Source: VAZQ01 sp963725065
Lineage (GTDB): Bacteria > Pseudomonadota > Alphaproteobacteria > Rhizobiales > Xanthobacteraceae
NCBI GenBank assembly: GCA_963725065.1
Contig: CAVRXD010000012.1
Span: 62,001-126,000, forward strand
Direction: 5' to 3'
DNA: 64,000 nt
This document shows, piece after piece, positions 25,684 to 34,692 of this stretch. Under the pieces are notes generated by a model. The model saw only the letters and a program-made list of their open reading frames with translations, was not told where the DNA came from and did not search any database. The position numbers and the translations under genes were made by a program. The stretch's first letter is position 1; each line of letters begins with the position of its first letter.

Positions 25684-26832
25684 ATGCAGCCGATTACGAC
25701 CACCCGAAACCTTGCCGACGCGTGTGCGCGCATGGCGCGCCACCCCTTCGTCACCGTAGACACCGAGTTTCTGCGCGAGAGCACTTATTATCCCCGGCTT
25801 TGCGTGGCACAGATGGCCAGCACCGATGAGGCGATCGTCATCGACACGCTCGCCGAGGGCATGGATTTCGCTCCTTTCTTCGCGTTGATGGCGAACCAGA
25901 ACGTCATCAAGGTCTTCCATGCCGCCCGCCAGGACATCGAAATATGCTGGCACGAGGCCGGCATCATCCCGTCGCCCATCATCGATACCCAGGTGGCGGC
26001 CATGGTTCTGGGCTACGGCGATGCCATCTCCTACGACCAGCTCGTGCAACGCATCACCGGGGACAGCCTCGACAAGTCCAATCGCTTCACCGATTGGACG
26101 CGGCGCCCTTTGAGCGAGGCGCAGCTGGCCTACGCCATTTCCGACGTCACCCATCTGCGCGACGTCTACCTCAAGCTCTCCGCCGATCTCGACCGGCGCG
26201 GGCGCAACGATTGGATGCGCGAGGAGATGAGGGTCCTGACATCTCCCGCGACCTATCGCTTTGAGCCGGAGCACGCCTGGGAGCGTTTGAAAACGCGGGT
26301 GCGCAAGCCCAAGGAACTGGCGGTGCTGATCGAGGTTGCCGCCTGGCGCGAGCGCGAAGCACAGGAGCGCGACGTACCCCGCGGCCGCGTGCTCAAGGAC
26401 GACGTTATCGGCGACATCGCGGTGCAGGCGCCAACGACGATCGAGCGCCTCGCGAGCCTGCGCTCGCTGCCCAGAGGCTTCGAACGGTCGAAATGGGGAG
26501 AGGCGATCGTCGAGGCCGTGCAGCGCGGCCTGGCGCGCGATCCCAAGACGCTGCCGCGGTTCGAGCGCCCGAAGCCTCCCATCAATGGGCAGGCCACAGT
26601 GGAGTTGCTCAAGGTGCTGTTGCGCATGACGGCAGAGCGACACGCGGTGGCCGCAAAAGTGATTGCTACCGTCGACGACCTCGACCGCATTGCCGCCGAC
26701 GATGACGCCGATGTTCCGGCGATGTCCGGCTGGCGGCGCGAGCTTTTCGGCGAGAAAGCGCTCGCGCTCAAGCAAGGGCGGCTCTCGCTCTCCGTCGAAA
26801 AAGGCCGCGTCGTCGCGGTGGAGCGCGAGTAA
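25684..26832 (+). CDS. rnd: Ribonuclease D
   Basis: A 382-residue 3'-5' exoribonuclease of the DEDDy family that trims the 3' ends of tRNA precursors and other structured RNAs. The catalytic residues are D26 and E28 in TVDTEFL, D84 in AARQDIE, and Y150 with D154 in AYAISDVTHLRD. The HRDC domain follows (about residues 205-290, with LAVLIEVAAWRE and RGRVLKDDVI). Length is normal. It has no ribosome site and the promoter abuts the start codon. Confidence 0.93.
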   Translation: MQPITTTRNLADACARMARHPFVTVDTEFLRESTYYPRLCVAQMASTDEAIVIDTLAEGMDFAPFFALMANQNVIKVFHAARQDIEICWHEAGIIPSPIIDTQVAAMVLGYGDAISYDQLVQRITGDSLDKSNRFTDWTRRPLSEAQLAYAISDVTHLRDVYLKLSADLDRRGRNDWMREEMRVLTSPATYRFEPEHAWERLKTRVRKPKELAVLIEVAAWREREAQERDVPRGRVLKDDVIGDIAVQAPTTIERLASLRSLPRGFERSKWGEAIVEAVQRGLARDPKTLPRFERPKPPINGQATVELLKVLLRMTAERHAVAAKVIATVDDLDRIAADDDADVPAMSGWRRELFGEKALALKQGRLSLSVEKGRVVAVERE

Positions 26833-26896
26833 TCCTCTCCCCGCCGTCTCGCAGATCGGGCTATGATGATCGCGCCCGTGACGAGGGAGACATCAG

Positions 26897-27955
26897 ATGT
26901 CGGCGTTCCTCCGCAATCAGTGGTACACGGCCGCGACCTCGGCCGAGATCGGCGACAAGCCGCTGGCGCGCACGATCTGCAACGAACCGTTGGTGATCTT
27001 CCGCAGCGGGAACGGAAACGTCGCCGTGCTGACCGATCGCTGCCCGCATCGCAAAGCGCCGCTTTCATCCGGCGAAGTGGTCGGCAACGACATTCAGTGC
27101 GGCTATCACGGCATCCGCTTCGCCCCCGACGGCGCCTGCACCCGCGTTCCGGGCAACGCCCAGATCGGCCGCAATTTCCGGGCAAGAAGTTTCCCTGCAC
27201 ACGAAGTCCATGGGCTCATCTTCGTCTGGCTCGGTGAGGCCGCGCTGGCCGATCCCGCGCACATCCCCGACTTCAGCGAGAACGTGAAGCCCGGCTGGAC
27301 CGGCGTGCACGGGATGCTTTACGTCAAAGGCAACTACCAGCTTCTGATCGACAACATCCTCGACCTCACACACGTCGTCTTTGTCCATAAGACGACGCTC
27401 GCCGGCGGCGGCGTGGCGGAGACGCCGCTCGACGTCGAGATCGACGGCGATGTGGTGCGGGCGCAGCGGCTGATGCGCAACGTCGATACCGCGCCGATCT
27501 ACAAGGCCGCCCGGAATCTCCACGGTAAGATCGATCGCTGGCAGTTCCTCGAATTCCGTCCGCCGATCTATGCCCGGATCACACTCGGTGCCCGCGAAGC
27601 CGGCAGCGAGGTTCCGTTCGGCACGCCGACGCATATCGTGCTCAACAGCTTCACGCCTGAAACGGAGCGCACCACCCACTATTTCTGGTCGACGGTGCGT
27701 TCCTGGGGGCTCGACGACGCCAACGTGTCGAAGGTCTATAAGGACATGACCGATCTCGCCTTCGCCGAGGACGCACGCATCGTTGAGTTGCAGCAGGAGT
27801 TGATCGACAGTGACACGTCGGGTGCCCCGCTTGTGAGCCTCGCCTTCGACCGCGCCGGCCTCGGTGCACGGCGCATCATCAAGCGTAAGCTCGACGAAGA
27901 GGCGTCGGCGCTGGCGCAACTGGCCCCCTCCCCGGTGACCGCGCAGGCGCGGTAG
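26897..27955 (+). CDS. Rieske aromatic ring-hydroxylating / O-demethylase oxygenase
   Basis: A 352-residue oxygenase alpha subunit of the vanillate O-demethylase or phenoxybenzoate-dioxygenase type. The Rieske 2Fe-2S ligands are C49, H51, C68 and H71 (CPHRKAPL and CGYHGI). The mononuclear iron site is in DNILDLTHVVFVH (aspartate and two histidines). Such enzymes demethylate or hydroxylate aromatic acids using an electron-transfer reductase, which is not present nearby. GAGGGAGA precedes the ATG. It follows rnd by 64 bases, but its likely function is unrelated. Confidence 0.88.
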   Translation: MSAFLRNQWYTAATSAEIGDKPLARTICNEPLVIFRSGNGNVAVLTDRCPHRKAPLSSGEVVGNDIQCGYHGIRFAPDGACTRVPGNAQIGRNFRARSFPAHEVHGLIFVWLGEAALADPAHIPDFSENVKPGWTGVHGMLYVKGNYQLLIDNILDLTHVVFVHKTTLAGGGVAETPLDVEIDGDVVRAQRLMRNVDTAPIYKAARNLHGKIDRWQFLEFRPPIYARITLGAREAGSEVPFGTPTHIVLNSFTPETERTTHYFWSTVRSWGLDDANVSKVYKDMTDLAFAEDARIVELQQELIDSDTSGAPLVSLAFDRAGLGARRIIKRKLDEEASALAQLAPSPVTAQAR

Positions 27956-27981
27956 CGCTCCGGCGCCTGCAACGATACAGA

Positions 27982-28110
27982 TCAGTTGTCGAGGATCGCG
28001 ATGTTCTTCGGATTACCCCGGCCGGAGAGCGACCGCAGGAACAGGTCGATGTCCGCGATCTCGCGGTCGGACATGATCGGCTCGGAGCAAAGGCAGGTAC
28101 GGTTTCGGCG
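27982..28110 (-). pseudogene. Possible remnant of a c-type cytochrome C-terminus
   Basis: Directly after the stop of the small membrane protein, in the same frame, the sequence encodes EPIMSDREIADIDLFLRSL and then about 11 residues to a TGA at 27982. The MSDREIADIDLFLRSL segment resembles the last helix of small class I cytochromes c, which follows the methionine heme ligand. No CxxCH motif is found upstream. It could be a decayed gene end; too short to be sure. Confidence 0.35.
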
Positions 28111-28293
28111 TTAGTGCTTCGGACGGATCCTCCGCAAGAACTCCCATGTCGGCACCGCGCTGATCCCGCCGACGGCGCCGCTGAGATAGCTCGGGATGTC
28201 CGCAGTGAACATCCATTGCCAGAGCAGCCCGACGAGGTAGCTTGCCAGCAGCATCACTGCGAGCGTGATCAGCAATCTCTGCCAAAGTGGCAT
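28111..28293 (-). CDS. Small two-helix membrane protein
   Basis: A 60-residue protein with a hydrophobic segment at about 6-24 (LLITLAVMLLASYLVGLLW) and a second weaker one at about 34-48, ending in basic RRIRPKH. No family recognised. The ATG at 28293 is chosen because GGGAGG lies 7 bases upstream; a GTG at 28335 would add 14 residues. The C-terminus should be cytoplasmic by the positive-inside rule. Confidence 0.5.
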   Translation of the reverse strand: MPLWQRLLITLAVMLLASYLVGLLWQWMFTADIPSYLSGAVGGISAVPTWEFLRRIRPKH

Positions 28294-28424
28294 GGGCATC
28301 CTCCCAGGAGCGTCCGTCATGGCCACGTTCGTCACCTGATGGCCTGGATGCTCGGACCAGGCATGGCTCGATGCGGGAGCCGGCGCGCAACCAGCATTGA
28401 GACGCTAGCCCACCACGCTCGGTA

Positions 28425-29930
28425 TCACGCGGCTTCCATGACCGGCTCGCGTCCGACGAGCCGCGCCAACTGGCGCAGCCGCACGAATACGCGCTCGCCC
28501 GCGAGTGCCTTGAAGCCGTTCTCGAAACGCAGCACCAAACGACCCCGCTCGACCACCATCGGCGTCTTCGGCAACACGCCCGTCGTCGAGGCTGAGATCA
28601 GATAGGCGACGCGCAATGCCGCACCGAGCACGCGCGCGCGATCGAGCAGGCGGGTCGACGCGAGCTCTCGCAGCCGAGGCGAAAGCTCCTCGTCCACCAG
28701 CCCCATATGACGGAAGAACACGGCCAGCGAAATGAAGGTCCGGCCGGGATGATCGACCGCAACGAAGGCCGCGTTGGCAATGATGTTGAGAGACTGCTCG
28801 CCACGATAATCGGGATGGGCCCGCCAGCCGATGTCGGCAAGAAGGCAGGCGGCATGGCGCAGCCGGCGCTCTTCCGCCGTCTCATCGAGCCCGGACGATG
28901 CCATGAAGCGATCCGTCCATTGTGTCAGCTCTTCGCCATGGGCAGGCGAGCGCGACCGCAGCACATTGAGCTCGCTCGCGGCCGCGATCAGCGGATCCTT
29001 CTCGCGCTCCTTGGCGTCCAGCATGGAGTACAGCAGGCCCTCGCGGACCCCGAGGGCAGAGACGACAACCTCCTTGGGCTTCGCGATCCGCACCAGGTTC
29101 TCGAGCACAAGCGCCGCATAGGCCAAGAGCGGCCGGCGGGCGTCGGTCACCACCTCGATCTGCGACAGCATCTCGGGATCGACCCGATGCACGAGGCTGG
29201 AGAAATCGAATGCCTCCTTCGCCGGCATGACATAGCCATGCATGACATGAAGCGGATAGCCGGTCTGCCACATATGCAACCGCGCGAGCGCGCGCCAAGT
29301 GCCGCCGATGGCATAGAGGGTCCGACCTTTGCCATTTTCGAGCGGGCGGGCATCCTGCAGCGCCCCCCGCACGATCTTCTCGGCCTTCTTGATCGACTTC
29401 GACGAGATGTCCTGCAGCGCGAGCCCGCCCAGCGGAAGCGTCAAGCCGGTCTTCACCCGATGCCCCTGGACCTCGGTCAACTCGAGCGAGCCGCCGCCGA
29501 GGTCGCCGACGATACCATCGGGCTTGTGAAAGCCCGACACGACACCGAGCGCGGCAAGTTCGGCCTCGCGCTTGCCGGAGAGGATGTCGATCTTGGTGCC
29601 ACAAATGCTCTCGGCTTCTGCGACGAAGGCCTTGCCGTTCTTGGCATCACGGCAGGCGGCAGTTGCGATCGCCCAGAGCTGGGCCACCTCCATGCGATCG
29701 CACAGCGCGCGAAAGCGCCGTAGCGCCGCCAGCGCCTTCTCGACGGCGTCGGCTGCGAGCAGGCCGGTCGTCTGCACCTCGCGGCCAAGCCCCGCCAGAA
29801 CCTTCTCGTTGAAGATGGGAGTCGGGCTGCGGGTCAGCCCCTCATAGGCCACGAGGCGCACGGAGTTTGAACCGATATCGATGACCGCGACCGGCGGCCC
29901 GTAATCGAGACGACCTTGCGCGATATTCAT
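28425..29930 (-). CDS. ppx: Exopolyphosphatase, Ppx/GppA family
   Basis: A 501-residue enzyme that releases phosphate from polyphosphate chains and may also hydrolyse pppGpp. The actin-like ATPase fold is visible through VAVIDIGSNSVRLVAYEG at the start and VGDLGGGSLELTEV near 150; a C-terminal HD-like helical domain (MASSGLDETAEERRLRHAAC) is also present. The ATG at 29930 begins the conserved domain. It follows ppk by 16 bases, so synthesis and breakdown of polyphosphate are coexpressed. Confidence 0.92.
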   Translation of the reverse strand: MNIAQGRLDYGPPVAVIDIGSNSVRLVAYEGLTRSPTPIFNEKVLAGLGREVQTTGLLAADAVEKALAALRRFRALCDRMEVAQLWAIATAACRDAKNGKAFVAEAESICGTKIDILSGKREAELAALGVVSGFHKPDGIVGDLGGGSLELTEVQGHRVKTGLTLPLGGLALQDISSKSIKKAEKIVRGALQDARPLENGKGRTLYAIGGTWRALARLHMWQTGYPLHVMHGYVMPAKEAFDFSSLVHRVDPEMLSQIEVVTDARRPLLAYAALVLENLVRIAKPKEVVVSALGVREGLLYSMLDAKEREKDPLIAAASELNVLRSRSPAHGEELTQWTDRFMASSGLDETAEERRLRHAACLLADIGWRAHPDYRGEQSLNIIANAAFVAVDHPGRTFISLAVFFRHMGLVDEELSPRLRELASTRLLDRARVLGAALRVAYLISASTTGVLPKTPMVVERGRLVLRFENGFKALAGERVFVRLRQLARLVGREPVMEAA

Positions 29931-29946
29931 AGCGGGCCGACGCCGC

Positions 29947-32144
29947 TTACGAGCGGTCGAGACGGCGTATAAGACTACGCGGTGACAATTCTTTGAGCGA
30001 TTTGCCACGACCCGAGAGGCTCGGATTAGTCATGAAGTATTTGTGAGCGTTGAAGGGCTCCTCGCCCTCGGCCACTTTTATGCAATTCGACGTGCCGTCG
30101 GGTAACAATTTCCAGCTTTGTTCGTTGTCCTTGAAGTTCGCCACCATGATCTGATCGAGCACTTGTTCGTGCACGGTGGGATTGAGAATCGGGCACAGGA
30201 CCTCGACACGCCGGTCGAGGTTGCGCGGCATCATGTCGGCGGACGAGATGTAGACCGCGGCCTTGGCATGCGGCAGGCCGTGCCCGTCGCCGAAGCAATA
30301 GATGCGGCTGTGTTCGAGGAATCGGCCGATGATCGATTTGACCCGAATGTTCTCGGACAGGCCTGGCAAGCCCGGCCGCAGGCAGCAGATTCCGCGCACG
30401 ACGAGATCGACCGCGACGCCCGCCTGCGAAGCCTCGTAGAGCAAGTCGATGATTTCGGGATCGACCAGCGCATTGTCCTTCATCCAGATTGCCGCGGGAC
30501 GACCGGCCTTGGCATGCGCGGTTTCCTGCTCGATGTGGTCGCAGACGCGGTCACGCAGAGTGAGCGGCGACACCGCCATCCTCTGGAGCTCCGCCGGCTC
30601 CGCATAGCCGGTCACGTAGTTGAAGATGTGCGCCACGTCCCGCGCAATGACGGGATCGGACGTGAAGAATGAGAGATCGGTATAGATCCTGGCAGTGACC
30701 GGATGATAATTGCCGGTCCCAACATGAACATAGGTGGCGAGCGCACCACCTTCCCGGCGCACCACCATCGACAGCTTCGCGTGCGTCTTGAGTTCGATAA
30801 ACCCGTATACGACCTGAGCGCCGGCGCGCTCGAGGGCGCGCGACCAGCGGATATTGGCCTCTTCGTCGAATCGGGCCTTGAGCTCGATCAGCGCGGTAAC
30901 CGACTTTCCGGCTTCTGCCGCCTCGATCAGCGCGCGGACGATGGGCGACTCGGCCGACGTGCGATAGAGGGTCTGCTTGATGGCGACGACGTCGGGATCG
31001 CGCGCCGCCTGCTGCAGAAACTGCACGACGACGTCGAACAACTCGTACGGGTGATGGACAACCAGATCTTTCTGGCGAATGGCCGCGAAGCAGTCGCCGG
31101 CATGGTCGCGAATACGCTCGGGATAACGGGGGTTGTACGGGACGAATTCGAGGTCCGGACGATCCAGGCTCATGAGCTGCGACAAGTCGGTCAGCGCGAG
31201 CACGCCGTCGACCAGGAAAACTTCATCGTCACCGCATGCGAGCGCCTGTTGCACGAACCGGCGCAGTTCCACCGGCATGGCTGCCTCGAGCTCGAGCCGG
31301 ATGACCGAGCCGCGCCGCCGACGCTTGAGAACCGTCTCGAACTCGCGCACCAGATCTTCCGCCTCTTCCTCGATCTCGATCTCGGAATCGCGAATGACGC
31401 GGAATGCGCCCTGACCCTTGACCGCATAGCCGGGAAACAGGCGCGCGATGAACAGGCCGATCACCTGTTCGAGCGTGATCACGCGGGCGCTCGGCAGCCG
31501 CACGAACCGCTCGATCTTGTTCGGCATACGGATGAGCGCGTTCATGGCCTTGCCGTCGCTCGCCCGCGCCAAATGCAGCGCTATGGTGAAGCCGAGGTTG
31601 GGGATGAAGGGGAACGGGTGGGCCGGATCGATGGCAAGCGGGGTGAGCAGGGGAAAGATCTGCCGAAGGAAATAATCCTCCAGCCACATCTTTTCCTTCT
31701 TGGTCACCTCCGGTCCGTCGATCAGAACAATGCCCTGCTCGGCCAGCATCTGCCGAAGCTCGCTCCAGCGCTTCTGCTGATCCCTCGCCAGCGCCCCCAC
31801 GGCTTCCCCGATCCGGCTGAGCTGTTCGGCGGGCGTCAGCCCGTCCGGGCTCTTGATCGTGATGCCGGCACGCAGCTGGCCCTTGAGGCCGGCGACGCGG
31901 ACCATGAAGAACTCATCGAGGTTGTTGGCGGAAATCGAGAGAAACCGGACCCGCTCCAGCAGGGGATGGGCGTCGTTGGCGGCCTCCTCGAGCACCCGGC
32001 GATTGAAGTGCAGCCATGACAGCTCACGGTTGATGAAGCGCTCGGGGCTCGCGATCAGATCGAGAGGGGGGACTCGGCCGTGGCCGGAGCCGCGGGCGCG
32101 ACGGGTTCGCCTTCCACAACAATGAGTTGGCTTCGATCAGCCAT
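29947..32144 (-). CDS. ppk: Polyphosphate kinase 1, with a 5' frameshift
   Basis: Makes polyphosphate from ATP. The body is intact: NNLDEFFMVRVAGLKGQ, ARFDEEANIRWSRALE, the phospho-histidine in IELKTHAKLSMVV and the second histidine in GDGHGLPHAKAAVY. The conserved N-terminus RFINRELSWLHFNRR lies upstream of the first ATG of this frame (31995) and has no start codon in frame before a stop. In the next frame an ATG at 32144 begins MADRSQLIVVEGEPV, which joins the body if one base is added in the six-base G run at 32066-32071 (C on the coding strand). The gene therefore probably starts at 32144 and the shift is a homopolymer miscall or a rare mutation. It lies between hdaA and ppx. Confidence 0.9.
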
Positions 32145-32227
32145 GTCCAAATGCTTTCTGCTGAGGAGCGCAACATCGTCGTCAAAGGTGACGACTGCAT
32201 GACATAAGGCGTCGGCACCCCGCCCCG

Positions 32228-32899
32228 TCAAGCCTCGGTGGCACGCAGAATTTCAGCCGCGAACGCCCTGGTTAACGGCCGCTTGTGGCGCATCGCCTCG
32301 GCGTCGAGGCGCGCGACCACCGCCTGCGCGGCCGCGAACGACCGTTCGATCCGCAGCGCCACATAGCCGATCACGGTTTCATCGACCGCCAGTTGCCGAT
32401 CGTCGAAGAGCTTCACCAGGACCGCCCGCAGCAGCGCGTCGTCGGGCGGCGTCATGGCCACGACCGGCAGGGCCATGACGCGGGATGCAAGGTCCTTGAC
32501 CGCGAACGTCGCCGGGGGGGTCCGCGCAGTGAGCAGCACGAAGGCCCCCTCCTCGCGCGCAAGATTGAGCAGATGAAAGAGCGCCCGTTCGTCGAGCGCG
32601 CCCGCGACGATATCCTCCACGACCAGAGCGCCGGTGGCGAGCGCCGCGGGGACCGTCGTCTGTTCCAACGCGTGGGACGAAATCAGCCGTGCCCCCGCCA
32701 TTTCCGCCCAGATCGCGGCAAGGTGGCTCTTGCCGGAACCTTCCGGGCCGGTGAGCATGACCGTCGGGTGAGGCCATGCCGGCCACGTGTCGATCAGGGC
32801 GAGCGCGGCCGCATTCGACGGCCCGCTCAAGAAATCTTCGCGCGCAAAACTCTCCGGATGATCGAGGGCCAAGGCGAGCTGACGCGGACCGGTGCGCAT
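32228..32899 (-). CDS. hdaA: DnaA-related replication regulator (HdaA-like)
   Basis: A 223-residue AAA+ protein resembling DnaA domain III but without the DNA-binding domain. Walker A is GPEGSGKSH at about residues 51-59; ALVVEDIVAGA is the Walker B region. In Caulobacter, HdaA binds the sliding clamp and inactivates DnaA-ATP after initiation. The near N-terminal QLALALDHPESF matches the clamp-binding element of Hda proteins (QLALxL). The start overlaps the AI-2E-family stop by ATGA. Confidence 0.87.
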   Translation of the reverse strand: MRTGPRQLALALDHPESFAREDFLSGPSNAAALALIDTWPAWPHPTVMLTGPEGSGKSHLAAIWAEMAGARLISSHALEQTTVPAALATGALVVEDIVAGALDERALFHLLNLAREEGAFVLLTARTPPATFAVKDLASRVMALPVVAMTPPDDALLRAVLVKLFDDRQLAVDETVIGYVALRIERSFAAAQAVVARLDAEAMRHKRPLTRAFAAEILRATEA

Positions 32900-33960
32900 C
32901 AGGTCGGCTTTTCCCCGGTATAGAGCGGACTCGCGAAGTATTGTCGCAGCGCGAACCGCAACAGGACGGCGAGCGCGGCCGCGAGCGGCACTGCAACCAG
33001 GAGACCCACGAATCCGAAAAGATACCCAAAGGCGAACATGGCGAAGATCATCCAGACCGGGTGCAATCCCACGCGTTCGCCGACGAATTTAGGCGAAACG
33101 ATATTGCCTTCGATGAACTGGCCGAACAGGAAAATGCCGACGACAATCGCGATCCGCTTCCAGTCGGGCCAGAACTGCGCGATCGCCACGCTCGCAGCGA
33201 TCATCAGCCCGGTCATTGAGCCGATGTAAGGAACGAACGTAATCAAGCCGGCCACGAGGCCGATCAGCAGCGCAAAGTCCAGTCCCACCAGCATCAGCGC
33301 AATTGCGTAATAGCAGCCGAGTACGGCGCACACGCCGACTTGGCCGCGCAAGAACCCGCCAATTGCGGCATCGATCTCGCGGGCGAGCCGTCGGACGGTT
33401 TCACGCTGGTGCACCGGCACCCAGCTGTCCACGATCTCGATCATCGGATGCCAGTCGCGGATCAGGTAAAAGGTGACGACCGGCATCACGATCAGAACGG
33501 ATGCGAACGAGACCAGCGCCTTGCCGCCGGTCCAGATCGAATACACAAAACTCAGTAGCCACGTGGCCACCTGGCTGACGAGGCCCGAAACGGTCTCGTT
33601 TGCATCGCCGGCGCCCATCAGCGTGCTCAGCCATGGCAGGTTGCTGTCGGCGATGAGGTCCTTCACGCGCTTGAAATAGCCCGGGATGTGGGAGATCAAT
33701 GCCGAGCCCTGCTGCAGCAGCAGAGGAACGAGCAGCACCGTCAGCGCGATCAGGGTCACAATGAAGACGGTGACGATCAGCAGCGCCGCCACGGTGCGAT
33801 TCATTCCGACGCGTTCCATCCGGTCGGCGATCGGTGCATACACGTAGGCGAGCGCGATACCGGCGACGAACGGGAGCAGAATGTCGTGCAGCAGCCACAG
33901 GCACGCCGCGAGCACGAGAAACGTAACGAGCCAAAACCTGAAATGGCGCCCGTTCATCAT
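32899..33960 (-). CDS. AI-2E family transporter
   Basis: A 353-residue inner-membrane protein with seven to eight hydrophobic segments. Conserved PerM/AI-2E features include LPFVAGIALAYVYAPI, MPVVTFYLIRDW and GQFIEGNIVSPKFVG with VGLHPVWMIFAMFAFG. Members include the TqsA AI-2 exporter and sodium/proton antiporters; the substrate here is unknown. It overlaps hdaA, a gene pair kept together widely in alphaproteobacteria. Confidence 0.9.
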   Translation of the reverse strand: MMNGRHFRFWLVTFLVLAACLWLLHDILLPFVAGIALAYVYAPIADRMERVGMNRTVAALLIVTVFIVTLIALTVLLVPLLLQQGSALISHIPGYFKRVKDLIADSNLPWLSTLMGAGDANETVSGLVSQVATWLLSFVYSIWTGGKALVSFASVLIVMPVVTFYLIRDWHPMIEIVDSWVPVHQRETVRRLAREIDAAIGGFLRGQVGVCAVLGCYYAIALMLVGLDFALLIGLVAGLITFVPYIGSMTGLMIAASVAIAQFWPDWKRIAIVVGIFLFGQFIEGNIVSPKFVGERVGLHPVWMIFAMFAFGYLFGFVGLLVAVPLAAALAVLLRFALRQYFASPLYTGEKPT

Positions 33961-34006
33961 CGCGTCGTCCCTTTGCCAAGGACCTTCACCTGAGAGCTAA
34001 GCCGGT

Positions 34007-34633
34007 TCAGGGGCTCACGTCTGCGGCGTTCATGTGGCGCACCCACTCGGCGACATAGAAGGCAACGGAAAGCAAGGTCAAGGCCGCGACCAGCGGCGTC
34101 AGCAGCACCATGGCGACACTGGCGTCAAAGTCGAATCCAAGCGCGGCCATGACGACGCCCGCGAGCACGATTTGCGCGACCGTGTTGAGCTTGGAGACGG
34201 GAAGCGGTCTGAGCGGCACGGGTTTGTCCACCACCCAGGACAGGATCACCGCACTCACGATCATGATGTCGCGCGAAACCACGAGGATCACGAGCCAACG
34301 GGGAATGGCATCGGTGACCCCGAGCGCGACGTAGATCGAAACCAGCATCGCCTTGTCCGCCAGCGGGTCGAGATAGGCGCCGAGCTCGGTTGCCATGCCG
34401 AACCGCTTGGCCAGGAAACCGTCCACGGCGTCGCTGATGCCGGCCGCAAGGAAAAGCACAAAAGCAATTTTCATCTCGCCGGCCGTGATCGCCCAGACGA
34501 CCACCGGCACCAGGAGGATGCGGCCAAGCGTAATGAGGTTCGGAATACTCAAGTCTGCGCCCCGGCTCGGCCCGCGCCTCGCCGTCCCCAGCGGCGCACG
34601 TGGCCATGCATTGGTCAGTATAGCTGTGATCAA
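34007..34633 (-). CDS. CDP-alcohol phosphatidyltransferase (PgsA-like)
   Basis: An integral membrane enzyme that moves a phosphatidyl group from CDP-diacylglycerol to an alcohol, most likely glycerol-3-phosphate. The signature is SDAVDGFLAKRFG, then GAYLDPLADK, with the usual aspartates; AK replaces the commoner AR. Several hydrophobic segments follow. The first 27 residues of the longest frame are atypical; many homologues begin at SIPNLITLGR, so TTG at 34552 may be the real start. It heads the pgsA-like / AI-2E / hdaA / ppk / ppx block and diverges from purM. Confidence 0.85.
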   Translation of the reverse strand: MITAILTNAWPRAPLGTARRGPSRGADLSIPNLITLGRILLVPVVVWAITAGEMKIAFVLFLAAGISDAVDGFLAKRFGMATELGAYLDPLADKAMLVSIYVALGVTDAIPRWLVILVVSRDIMIVSAVILSWVVDKPVPLRPLPVSKLNTVAQIVLAGVVMAALGFDFDASVAMVLLTPLVAALTLLSVAFYVAEWVRHMNAADVSP

Positions 34634-34692
34634 GCCATTGCACAGTCGCGGATTCCCAAGTACCGAAGCGCGCGAGCAGCGAAGGATACGCC

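Noticed and set aside
30703..32019. 438-codon open frame opposite ppk
   Set aside because: ppk active-site motifs are in the minus strand; antisense frame is a shadow.
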